Shown here: in pieces, positions 46,342-57,925 of the stretch | How positions within the stretch are numbered: the stretch's first letter is position 1 | Layout: every line of letters starts with the position of its first letter | Assembly: GCA_030280995.1 (NCBI GenBank) | Contig: JASXTE010000017.1 | Span: 9,195,998 to 9,259,997, forward strand | DNA from: Hemileia vastatrix | Taxonomy: Eukaryota; Basidiomycota; Pucciniomycetes; Pucciniales; Zaghouaniaceae | DNA: 64,000 nucleotides | Direction: 5' to 3' | The notes under the pieces: generated by a model | What the model saw: the letters and a program-made list of their open reading frames with translations, nothing else | What the model was told of the DNA's origin: nothing | The model's database searches: none | Made by a program: the position numbers and the translations under genes

Positions 46342-47529
46342 ATGGCACCTGTTCAACGCACTTCTCCTACGGGCGCTACTACTAGAGCTCCCGCTAGAGG
46401 CAGGCTAACAGCCACAAGGTCTGTTTCCCGCACTCACTCTTTGGAACCACTCGACCTTAGGGAACGGCAACATTCATTTCAATCTGTAGAAGACATCCCA
46501 CAAGATTTTGAGGATTCTAGTGACGAAGAAGAAGGAGAGGATACCATGCACGAGGCACCATTCGCCCCTGCCAATCACCCTTCTGGCCAATCCTCAGAAC
46601 CTGGACCATCTAACTCTCTGGAAGATTTCATGAGACTTTTCATGAAAACCCTTTCAAATCCAACGTCTTCAGAGGGATCTAAGTTCAAAACTCCTTCTAT
46701 GAAATCTCCTGACAAATTCGACAGAGATCACCCCGACAGATTGCGACCCTTTTTGCAAACTTGCAAGCTACTGTTCCATAATGACCCTTGAACCTTTAAA
46801 AGCAACCGATCAAAGGTTGTTTATGCTTCTTCATTCCTAGCCGGGAAAGCAGCAAGATGGTTTGAACCTTATCTACTCATGCTTTCTTTGACAGAAACCC
46901 ACTTACTTATCAATAATTGTTAAAAGTTCGAAGACCAACTTTTTACGTTGTTTGGGGACCCTAATGAAACGGACAACACGGAAATTGAACTTGATTTTCT
47001 TCGCATGAGTGATAATGGTAAAGCCTCTGAATATATCTCAAACTTCAGAGCACTTCAAACTCGAGTAGGTTGGAATGATGCTGCCCTTAAGTATCATTTC
47101 AAGAAAGGACTTCCTTTGAGGATTCTAGATCAATTAAATCTTCACGGTCAGAAGATGGCTACTTTAACGGATTTAATGGATCAAACCCTCAAACTTGACG
47201 GCGTTTATCAAGGACAACTTCAACATCGTCGATATGCCAACAAATCTCAGGGCCTAAATTTTAAATTGGGACCTTCTTCACACCCACGAACAAATCAATC
47301 CTCCTCGACTCAATCCAAACCCAATAAGGGGAAGGATAAACCTCAACCAAAAGGCTATACCCCAGGCGATATCAGCAAAGTACTGGATCTTAAAGGGGAA
47401 CTTAAAGAAGCTGAGAGGAAGAGACGAGCAGATAATGGGTTATGTATGTATTGTGGGGGTAAGCACAAGTTGGAAGACTGTGTAAAGATGAAGGAAAGAG
47501 AAGGTACTAGTTCGAAGTCAAAAAACTAG
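46342..47529 (+). pseudogene. gag of chromovirus A-2, two nonsense codons
   Basis: ATG 46342 (MAPVQRTSPTGATTR) to TAG 47527-47529, 396 codons in one frame. An acidic Ser/Glu segment (DFEDSSDEEEGEDT) precedes the Gag core (SPDKFDRDHPDRL to GWNDAALKYHFKK). The zinc knuckle CMYCGGKHKLEDC is C-x2-C-x3-H-x4-C, one residue shorter than the usual CCHC. Nonsense codons: TGA 46789-46791 (A-0 has CAA, so CGA is the likely ancestor) and TAA 46921-46923. Gag forms the virus-like particle. Confidence 0.88.
47520..47526 (+). promoter_or_regulatory. -1 ribosomal frameshift site A AAA AAC of chromovirus A
   Basis: In the gag frame the bases read A-AAA-AAC followed directly by the TAG stop. The pol frame is -1 and open across this point (KLVDSLLVCKEN). 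The heptamer is one of the best-known slippery sequences and is also kept in A-0 at 21914-21920. Confidence 0.75.
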
Positions 47530-49922
47530 TAGATAGTTTACTTGTGTGCAAAGAAAACTATCTTATCTCTCCCAGTGCACAGAGCCTCCATGTCTTAAGG
47601 ACTGGAGTTGCCTTAAACCACTTGAGATTCATTCTTTTTAAGGAGGATATCCCCTTCAGTTGTCTTATAGACTCTGGAGCTTCAATTTCTTTTGTTAGTT
47701 TATCTTTTACCGAGAAGCTTCAACTAACATTTACAGATATCGATCGAACTCCAATCTATTTGGTCGAATCAGAGGAACCCAAATATTGGGTAAGTAAGAA
47801 AGTTTTATGGGTTTTCAACTTTCCGAACTTTCCCCCCTTCGAGTGGGAATTATCAGTCTTGGACGCCCCAAGGATGGACGATACCATTCTTGGCCATGAC
47901 TTTTTAACGCATTGGAATCCCGAAATTGATTGGACTAAGGGATTGATCACCCCACAATCTAAGTATATTTATGATTCTTCAATGCTGGTCAATAGGGAGT
48001 TAAACAACCCGCCTGAAAACGTCCTGCTAGAGGACAAGTCTCTGCCAGATGACTTGAAAGCATCTGATCCTTCTCTAAATGAGCAATTGGCTAACCCTTC
48101 TCGCTCGATGACTTCACTCGAAGAAGATGTAAATTGCCTCGAAGTAATCGAATTCTGCTCTCTCAATACAGGTATCCCCTCGACAGATTCTCTCAAAGAT
48201 GAAGAGGACGACCAAATCAACGTTGAAGCCATTAAATCAACTCTACCAGAAATCAACCACAATTTCCTCGATGTTTTCTCAATCCGCAAGGCCGATAAGT
48301 TACCACCTCATCGACCCTACGACCATCAAATAGAGTTAATAGGCCCAGTACCTCCGTCAGGTCCTGTCTATTCTTTATCGAAGGACGAATCTCAAGTTCT
48401 TCGAGACTACATTGCAGAGAATGTAGCCAAAGGTTTCATCAGAGCCAGTAAATCTCCAACCGGCTCCCCTGTCCTCTTTGTAAAAAAGAAGGACGGTAGT
48501 CTTAGGTTGTGTGTTGACTATAGAAAGCTCAACCCAGTCACAAAGAAAAATGCATATCCTGTTCCTTCTATGTCATTACTTCTTACCCTTTTTAATGGTG
48601 CTAATTTCTTTTCTAAAATTGATCTTACAGGCACTTACAATCTGATTCGCATTGCAGAAGGTCATGAACCACTGACTGCAATGCGCACTAGATTTGGTAG
48701 TTTTGAATATTTAGTTATGCCTTTTGGATTATGTAATGCACCTTCAACTTTTCAAACTTTTGTTAATGATATCTTTCAAGATGTTGTTGAACAACTTGTA
48801 GTCGTCTATTTAGATGATAATTTAATATTCTCGAAAACACTAGATGAACATATTCATCATGTTTGACAGGTCCTAAATCATCTTCGAGATCATGGTCTCT
48901 ACGCCAAGCATAATAAATGCGAATTCCACCTCAAATCAATTGATTTTTTGGGTTTTACGTTATCCACTGATAATTTAGTCATGGATAACAACAAAGTCCA
49001 GAAAATCCTGGAATGGCCTGAGCCCAAAAACATTAAATTGCTCCAAGGATTTTTGGGTTTTGCAAACTTCTATAGGAGATTTATTAAAGATTACTCTAAA
49101 ACTATTTCCAATCTTACTTCTCTTCTTAGAAAAGACATCCCTTTTGTTTTTACTTCCACAGCACAAAAGGAATTTGAAGAACTAAAAAAGGCTTTCACCA
49201 CAGCCCCAATCCTTTGACATTTTGATCCTTCTGCCTCGACAATAGTTGAGACAGATGTGAGCGATTATGCTATTGCAGGGGTCATCTCCCAATTAAATCC
49301 TGAAACAAATTTGTTTCATCCTGTTGCTTTTGAGTCACGCAAACTCATAGCCGCAGAATTAAATTATGAAATTCATGACAAAGAGCTTTTAGCTATTATC
49401 CATTGTCTTAAAAAATGGCGTTTTTTTCTTCTCAGCCTAGATAGTCCTTTTCAAATCTTAACAGATCATAATGCTTTGAAATACTTCATGTCTTCTAAAG
49501 TGTTAACCAGGCGTCAAGCCAGGTGGGCTGAATTTTTGTCTGAATTTTCTTTCTCTATTTCCTATCGCCCAGGAAAAAACTGCATTGTTCCAGATATCTT
49601 GTCACGTTGGGACGACGTTTACCCACAGCGGGGGGACGCATTTGCTGACAAGAACCCAGCAAATGTGCAATCAATCTTCAACAAATCAATGTTAACGACT
49701 CATCAACTTAATTTGATGACAACTCAATCATTTCGTAATCCACTATCCAACATCCTCGAAGCTCAGTCAAAGGACGAATATTGTTTAGGGTTAAAAGACA
49801 AAATACTCTCGAAGCAAGGGGCCAAAAGATTTATTATTGAATCATGTCTATTAGTCTTTGAAGGTAGAGTAGTCATACCCAACAACAATGAGATAAAATT
49901 ATGGATTTTCAACAGTCCACAT
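47530..49922 (+). pseudogene. pol of chromovirus A-2, first part (PR, RT, RNase H)
   Basis: The frame is entered by a -1 shift at 47520-47526. Retropepsin CLIDSGASISFVS is near 47670. RT spans about 48300-48960, with MPFGLCNAPSTF and the catalytic YLDD. RNase H has [11 protein letters not shown] near 49250 and [12 protein letters not shown]. Nonsense codons are TGA 48864-48866 (A-0 has CGA) and TGA 49215-49217. At 49922 the sequence is cut by B-2, just before the integrase zinc region; it resumes at 61784. Confidence 0.9.
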
Positions 49923-51033
49923 TATGGTAAGGTAAACTCTTACAGTCGCCTTGCTGTAAGCAGAATCCGGAGGAGATATGTGGATTTAGCTGAAAACCCC
50001 GTCCTTCCAATAAAAATAACAAAATGGGAATTCTAAATCACTAAGCTAACCAATCTACTTGGATCCGATTGATGAGAATAATGAAACTCTAAAATATTTA
50101 ACGCTTATTGAGATTTAAAGAAAGTGGCTGTTGAAAAAGAAATACTGATAACAACAATTAAGGTGTACCAGTGAAAGATCTGAAAAGATTGACTTTTATG
50201 TTTTTATAATAATTTGAATTTTTATGAGACAGCAATAATCAAGTCCCAGCGACGAAGACCTTTCTAAAGATACCCTGTATGAAGTGTGATTTTAATTGTT
50301 GAGTAGTATTTCTAAAATGTTATATATAAAATATAAAGTTATAAGGGTATTACAATTTATTTTAATTTGTTGAGTAATAAAAAAAATGAGACCGTGGTGG
50401 TCAATGATTAAGCTGTATGATGTGTTCCCCCCTCTCAATTTTGAGTTTGAGAAGCGCTTAAGTATTCCTAGTCACGTGCCTGAGTTTTCCCCTCCAGAGC
50501 TCTTCCAGAGTCAATCCGGAGCCCGTACGGAGTCCGTACGGAGTCGAAACGGAGTCTGTCCGGACTTCCGGACTCAATTTAGAACCTTAAAACCATAATA
50601 AAAAATCTAGAAAAATTACACATAATAGAGCTACTTCCCCTTTACATACCAAACTAATTTTCGTAGTCTGCGCAGCTCTAATTACCCCGTGAAAATTCAT
50701 CAAAGTTAAGTAATTTTTGAAAACGTAAATATTTCTATAAAACTTTAAAATTCATTTAAAAATTTAAGAAAAATAGTAAAAATTCTGGGAAAATTTCCCA
50801 AGGTTCTTGAGTAACTCGACTTAATACTTATAAATTTTTTAGACCGTAAAAATAAGTTTTCTCCGTAAAATAAATTGTTTTGTGTAGGCATTCACTCGTG
50901 ACCAATTTCTTCATATTTTAAACTCCAATAAATTAAATAAAACCCTTTTATAAAAAATAATAACGCCAATCTTGCATGCCGTGATAACTCCATTTACATA
51001 CTTGGGTGCCGTACTAAACTTTAGGCTACCACA
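49923..51033 (-). repeat. 3' LTR of B-2 (1111 bp)
   Basis: In element sense it starts TGTGGTAGCC and ends CTTACCATA. It contains GTCACGTG at 50471-50478 and a CG-rich block at 50515-50576 with repeated CGGAGTC, including CGG-AGT-CCG. Its mate is 60673-61783. Confidence 0.93.
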
Positions 51034-51046
51034 TCCTCCCTCCAAT
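51034..51046 (-). promoter_or_regulatory. Polypurine tract of B-2
   Basis: In element sense ATTGGAGGGAGGA directly abuts the 3' LTR. An identical tract is at 19225-19237 in B-1. Confidence 0.8.
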
Positions 51047-53632
51047 CGAGAATGTCCCCATTCTTATAACTTTGAATAAGTGGTTGAGCAATTCCAAAAG
51101 AATTATCTTTTCTAATAAAATAATTTGATAAATTTGTTTTAGCTGGTCTTCTTTAACTTTCAACATAAATGTTGTTTTCTCTCTTCTCTGGCTTGATATA
51201 ACATAAAATAAAATAATATAAATCTTGTGATGATTCCACTACCAGAGAAAGGTTTGAATCCCTTCAGACTCCCATATACCAGTCTTCCTTCTTGTCACAG
51301 CATTGAGAGAGTGGATCTTCCTATGAGCCGAATACTCCTGATTCCAACCTCATAGGGCCCCCCACTGAGCCGAATTCTATGATTCCAATCTCGCCATAAG
51401 GTCCTCCAAGCTTCACACCAAAAAAATGGCCTAACTATGAGGCACTAAAAAAAATCATTCCCTAAAATCCAACTACCATCCTAACTTCTGATTCCTTCAT
51501 CACAATTTTCAAACTTTGCTATACAGCAAACCCATAAAATACTTTTGCCAGGCTTCCAATAATAATTTTAACTTTAGACCAGGTTAAAGCGCCACAAATT
51601 TCACCTAATTAACCATTATGCTTTCTTTAGCATCATCACCACCTAAAGTTTTAACCTCCTAAAGCTATCAGCACCCAATTCCAGAAATAATTGAATAACC
51701 AGTTTAGAGTCATAGTGGACAGTGATAAATTAAAAGATTGAATTGAATTATCCAAACAAGATTGACATTCCAGTTTAAAGTCTTGGTGGACCAAAAATAT
51801 AATCGATTGCCAGTTTATGGTCTTGGTGGACCAAAGATCGTTTAAGTGCATAAATATCTTGATATATTCCTAAGTAAGGCCTAGGCTTGACCAAAGATTG
51901 AATAAATTTGATAATCCAGTTTAATGTCATAGTGGACCAAACATTTGATCGACAAGTAATCCAGTATAAGGCCATAGTGGTCCAATGAATGTTGAATTAT
52001 CCTGCAGATATTAATTTTCCAGTTTAAAGTCATAGTGGACTAAACAATGAATGAACTACCAGTTTAAAGTCATGGTGGACCAAACATATAATCGATAAGA
52101 AATCCAGTTTAAGGTCATGGTGGACCCAACACTTGATAATAGTCCAGTTTAAGGTCTTGGTGGACCTAACAAATCCAATAAAAAATTTTAACGATAGTCT
52201 TGAAAATTAGCCAGTTTAAAGTCTTGGAGGACTAAAAGATCCAAAATATGTATAAAAAACCTTAAAGAACGTCTTGAACAGTAGCCAGTTTAAAGTCTTG
52301 GAGGACTAACAGCTCCAAAATTCGTATAAAAACCTTAAGGAAAGTCTTGAACAGTAGCCAGTTTAAAGTCTTGGAGGACTAACAGCTCCAAAATTCGTAT
52401 AAAACCTTAAGGAAAGTCTTGAGCAGTAGCCAGTTTAAAGTCTTGGAGGACTAACAGATGTCTTGAAGTAAAATCCCATAGGTATTGAGTTCCCCTAGAC
52501 CCTGTTTCCTGTCTAAACTATATGAATAAACTAAAAAGAATAGTGACTGAAAAATAAATCTTAGAAATATAATAATAATTTTGATTTAATTAATTAATAT
52601 TTTTTTTTTTTATTTTTTTGTTTTTTTTTATTATTTTATTTTATTTATTATTTTTTACTTATTTATTTTTTTATTATTTTATTTTATTTTTTATTTATTT
52701 TTTTTTTATTTTTTTTTTTATTTTTTTTTTATTTTTATTTTTTTTTTTTAATTTAAAATAAAAGATTTTTAAAAAAAATAGTTTGGAAATAAAAGTTAAA
52801 ATTTAATTTTTAAAGAAAGATAAACAAATGTGAAAAGAAAGATAAAAGGTAAAAAAATTTCAAAATAAAATTTTAAAAGATGCCCCCCGGCCATTTGATG
52901 AGCCGTACCCTCGACATCATACCCACATCCAAGTGCAACTTGATGTGGTTACACAATTTTAAGAAATTGAAAAGAAAAGAAAATAAATGAAAGTTTTTAG
53001 AAGATAATTTTTATAATGATGATCACTGGGTGGGCTCCCTCCAATTTATAAAAATGATTAGAGACCACCAGTGAGCATCACCTTTACAATAATTCATAAT
53101 ATATATTAAAGAAAAGAAATCACAATCTAACATAAAAAATCAAAAACAAAATAAAAAAAATCTTGAATCCGGCGTTGAGAGCGGTGTCTCTTGATTCGTT
53201 CCAGTTTATAGTCTTAGTGGACTTCATTATGGGGTAATTGTGTATAGAGCAGCCAGCCCATCAATTACCCCCACACTTGCCAATATTAAATTAAGAAGGT
53301 TCCCCTGTGAACACTTCTTCCAATAAATTTTAAAAAATTTTCCAACACTATCTTCACCCATATTTTAAGTATTTTAAGTTTTTGAAAATTTCAAAGAAGT
53401 TCTTCTTGAATTTCGTTATGTTTCATCACAGTTTCATCGCCCATATGCAGTGTAATGATAGTAAAGTATTTTTGATAAAAATAAGAAGATAGTTTATACT
53501 CGTTGCGGAGGTATAAATTTAATAAAAGTCATTAAATTTGTAGTTTATCCTCATTTCGGAGTTCGTCCATATAATTTCATAAATGTCATAGTTTATCCTC
53601 ATTGCGGAGGAATCCATAAAATTTAAGAAGTT
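51047..53632 (-). other. 3' region of B-2 without antisense genes
   Basis: No gene is seen on either strand. In element sense the order after pol is: four motif variants with CCTC..CAATGAGGATAAACTATG (53480-53660); hairpin H1 (53231-53271); H2 (about 53021-53081); H3 (about 52923-52948); a long A/T-rich stretch (52560-52880); the motif array; then AT-rich DNA with two imperfect copies of GAGCCGAAT...GATTCCAA near 51325-51400. B-1 has the same modules but with two antisense genes inserted among them. Confidence 0.7.
51699..52460 (-). repeat. Array of about 13 copies of the family B motif
   Basis: Read on the plus strand, the copies are CCAGTTTAAAGTCTTGG-AGGACT variants; in element sense AGTCCTCCAAGACTTTAAACTGG. 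The last four copies are part of a unit of about 73 bp repeated in tandem (52211-52450). The others are spaced 40-70 bp apart with unrelated sequence between. Confidence 0.88.
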
Positions 53633-56600
53633 TCATAGTTTATCCTCATTACAGAGGAAGACTTTGGCACTCCTGGTGCCTCTAGGATAGAACCGTTTCA
53701 CTTGATCGGCCGCTACCCTCTTCTTCAATACTACTCCATCCAACTCTTCTAGCACATATGAACCGCCGGAAACTTGCTCCTTGATTTTATACGGTCCATT
53801 CCACCTATCTGCAAACATTTTTCCCCACTGACTTTTCAAACTCCTATTATACACCAGGACCATATCTCCTGGGTTCAAAGGTTTCCTTAATCGATGTGCC
53901 AACCGCTCATCCCAATATCTGACTGATTGATTTCGGATCTTCATCATCCGCGAATATGCCTTTTCTAAATATTCTTCTTTCTTTTCTAGCTGCATCATTC
54001 TTGCACACAATAATTCTTCAGTAGTTTTGACCGTGTCCCAGTCAACTCCAAGATATGATTCAGCTTCTAAATCAACCGGTAAAACTGCTTTCTGTCCAAA
54101 AACAAGTTCATAAGGTGAAAATCCGGTCGTCCTTTTGGCAGTGATTCGATCAGCAAATAAAACTAAAGGTAAATAGTGCCTCCACTTTTCGGCACTTGTC
54201 CCACACATTTTAACTAAAGCATCCTTGATAACTTGATGCCCTCTTTCAACCATGCCTTCAGCTTCAGGATAATATGGGGTTGCTACCCTAACCTTTGATC
54301 CAACTTTCAATACATCCTCTTTAAACTCTGTCCCAAATTCAGGACCTCCATCTACCGTCACCAACTTCATCACCCCATACCTATATACCCAATTATTCAA
54401 AAAGAATTCTGCCACATTTTTGGCAGTTAAATTAATAAGAGGCACTGCCTCTACCCAACCAGATAGATCATCTCTGGCCACAATTAAATATTTATACCGT
54501 CCCTATTTTATATGAACGGCATCTAAACTAACTCTTCCAAAGAGCGTATATTCACCAGTCGCGCATCCAGGTTCTTTTGGCCTTAAATAACTTTGTCTTT
54601 GACATTCTTCGCATGACTGAACCCACTGTTTAACAGCCATCTTCATGCCAGGCCACCAAAATCGATCAGAAATTCTTCTAAACGTTTCTCCAACGCCTCT
54701 ATGCCCGAGATCTTCATGCAGTGATTTCAAAACTAATTCTTGTCCCTTCTGTTGAGTTATAACTACTTGAGGATTTGGATACCTCCTCCTCATTAAACGT
54801 CGACCAGATAGGTAAAACTTAGATGACTTCCTCTTGATAGCCACCCATTCATCGTCTTCACAATCTTCTGGCCTCTCTAAAGTCAACAAATATTTGACTA
54901 ACAAAAAATAAAAACCAGTCTGACCCCAGACTTCATCTTGAAAATCAATTAATATAACATCAATAGGGACTTCTCTATCACCAATATCACCTGCACATGA
55001 ATGAGCCAATAATCGTTGACCCCTAAATAAATCTTTAATTGAGCTATGTCGACGTTTTTCTTCTGAACCTTTGGATCCTTCGAAAACCGTATTCAAAAAT
55101 ACCTCTTTCTCTTTATCCACCTTTTTATTTAAATTCTCTAATTCTCCAACATATACACCATTCCTTAATTTACTACTATCCCACACTATTAATGCATTTT
55201 CCTCTACATACACCACATCTTCTTCTACCTCCTCTCTGCCGAATTTATCTACACCTTTTCCAACACCTTTATTAACATAAAAACTATTTTCCAGTTTATC
55301 CTCTTGGTGGAGGTCATCATCATCATAATCTAAACACAATAGTCCTGCCAGTTTAACCTCATGGGGGAGGTATGGAAAGTCTTCAGCTCCTTTAGTGCTG
55401 GCTTTGATAATAGGTATATCTTCATCGAACTCTTCTGAGTCTGAATCTTCTTCAGTGGGTGGTCTCCTTGATAAACCATCTGGCATAGTAAAAGTTTTGC
55501 CAGGCTTATGAACTAAATCAAACGAAAAATGTTGAATAAAAGCTACCCATCTCGTCATGGGTGCGTTCAGTAAACTTGGGGAATTAATCATCTGGATTAA
55601 CGATTTCGCATCCACTTGCAACTCAAAATGTTGCCCCCACAAAATATGCTGAAGTTTCTTCAGTATTTTTGCCACACCACATAATTCCAATTTTGGTTGA
55701 GAATATCTTGATTCAACCTCAGTAAATACTACAGATTCATACCTAACTGGCCTGATGTAACCAGCTTTATCCATCTGAGACAGAACCGCCCCAGCTGCAA
55801 CCTGACTTGAATCAACTGCTAAATAAATTCTACCAGCATCTTTTCCATAATCTAACTTGTGCAGGACTAAATCCTTCCCCACAACCTCCTTCAACTTCAC
55901 AAACGCCTTCTCACACTCTTCATCCCACTCCCAGTCTGCATCCTTTCTCGTTAACCGTCTCAATGGAGCTGCCAATGAAGAAAAGTCCTTAATAAACATT
56001 CTAACATATACGCAAACGCCTAAAAACCCTCTAACTTCGGTCGTATTCTTGGGTCTTGGCCAGGACTGAATTTTGTTAACTTTCTTCTTGGACATAATCC
56101 TACCCTCTCTACATACCACATGGCCTAATATTTCTAAGGCTGGCACACAACATGAAAATTTTGAACCTGAAATAGTTAAACCAGCCTCTTCAATTCAAAA
56201 CAAGATTCTTTCTAAAGTAATTGCAAACTCCCAAATGAATTTGCGTATCCCGGGATTCTCTTCCAACACCTGGTTATCATAGTTGGTTGTTGGTCCCTTA
56301 ATTCTTCCATCATCTATAAAGATTCCAGCATATTGTGGAATTTCATCTTGAAGGATCCAAGCCATCTGAGCTTGATAAACTGCAACCGAATTTGTTGCTC
56401 CTTGAGGTAATCTTGTTAACTGTAAACGTCCAAGTGGCGTATCGAATGTAGTGAGAGGCCTTGAGTCCGGATGTAACTCTCTCTCATCATATCCACCCAT
56501 AATATCTCCCAAACCATAACACACTCTCCCTGCAAACGCTTCAACAAACTCCTCAGCACTAGGTGGTATCCCAGCATCCTTTATTGTAACCCTATTTAAT

Positions 56601-57925
56601 TCCCTAAGATCATGAACAACTCTAAGCTTGCCATTCGGTTTCTTGATACAAAATACAGGACTAGAATAACTTGACGTTGATTGCTCATACAGTCCAGTGC
56701 GTATCCGTTCTCTGACAACTTCAATATAGGCTTCTTTTAATGCAGCTGGAATAGGAATCGGTTTCTGCTGCCACGGTTCATGACATACCACAGGAATCTT
56801 GTAAGGCTCCCCATAGGAATGCTTCAACACACCCCTCTCCTCTTCTTCAAAAGCAATGGCCTTCTCTCGCTTGACCATCACATCCAACAACAACTTCTTC
56901 TCTTCTCCAGACAACCAACCATCAGGTCCAAAATTAACAACAACCAGTCTCTCAAAAGTGATTCTTGACGTCTCAGAAAATTCAGGCGGATTCTTTACCA
57001 AGGGACTTTCATAAGGATCTCTTGATAACCTTGGTCTTCTCAAGGGTGGATTTAATTCAGCAGGTAGCGGTTCATTAATAGGTCGAACTTTATTTGCTAC
57101 CTTCTTATATTTGGCTGCGTCCACATCTAAATAAGCTTGAGGTAAATTATTTACTTTTGTATTGCCATTAAAACTTTCATCAAATGAATCTTCTTCATCG
57201 CCAGAATCAGAATAAGAAAAATTAGAAAAATATTTTATTTCATTTTTAAATTTTACCCTTTTCTCCTTTCCCTCTTCTAATTTATAAACAGATTTTCCAA
57301 CACCTTTTCTTCCCTTATCCAACAGTAAATCACCCGTAAAGAAAGTTGGCAGTTTAACCTCTTGCTGGAGAACCGGAATTGAATTTTCACAAAAATTATT
57401 TTTTTGAGTTTTACTTATACTGAGATTTTTTATTTAGTTTTGACGAGTTAATTGCAGTTTACCCTCTTGCTGGAGGTCCAGAATAACATTTTCACATAAA
57501 TTATTTTTTTGTGTTTTAATTATACCAAGATTTTTAATCGGATTTTGATGAGATTTTCGCAGTTTACCCTCTTGCTGGAGGTCCAAAATAGAAGGAGATA
57601 ATTGCAGTTTAACCTCTTGCTGGAGGCGCGAAAACATACCCTTCCAATTTTTATCCAACCTAATTTGGCCCATTTTGCCTTTTTCACCATTTTTAAATTT
57701 AATAGAAAAACCGGGTAAATCCAATAAACATATAGAAAAGTCCAAAACGTATTTGCACTCCAAAGTAATATTAACAGAAAATAATTGAGAATCCACTTGA
57801 ATTATGTCCAAGTGAGCTGACCTATTGCAATCCGGGATCTCATCCTGAGGAGAGATTACAACATTAGAGTGATCAGCCCCTGCTACCCCAAAAAATGAGG
57901 GCATCCATCCTTTTCCAACAAACAT
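53633..57925 (-). pseudogene. pol of B-2 (RT, RNase H, integrase), three in-frame stops
   Basis: A single frame, -1 relative to gag. It begins with a linker (57925-57322) containing LQQEGKL-type repeats. RT follows, with PGIFIDD-like AGIFIDDGRI near 56320; RNase H has YLAVDSSQ; the integrase zinc region is HEDLGHRGVGET...CEECQ; and the core has D in SLDAVH, D in TVDGGPEF and E in PEAEGMVERGH. The C-terminus ends SAKVFLCNEDKL at 53633. Stops: TAA 57436-57434, TGA 56197-56195 (B-1 has Arg) and TAG 54505-54503 (B-1 has Glu). The RT box is FIDD rather than YIDD or YVDD in both B copies, so this is a family feature. Confidence 0.92.
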
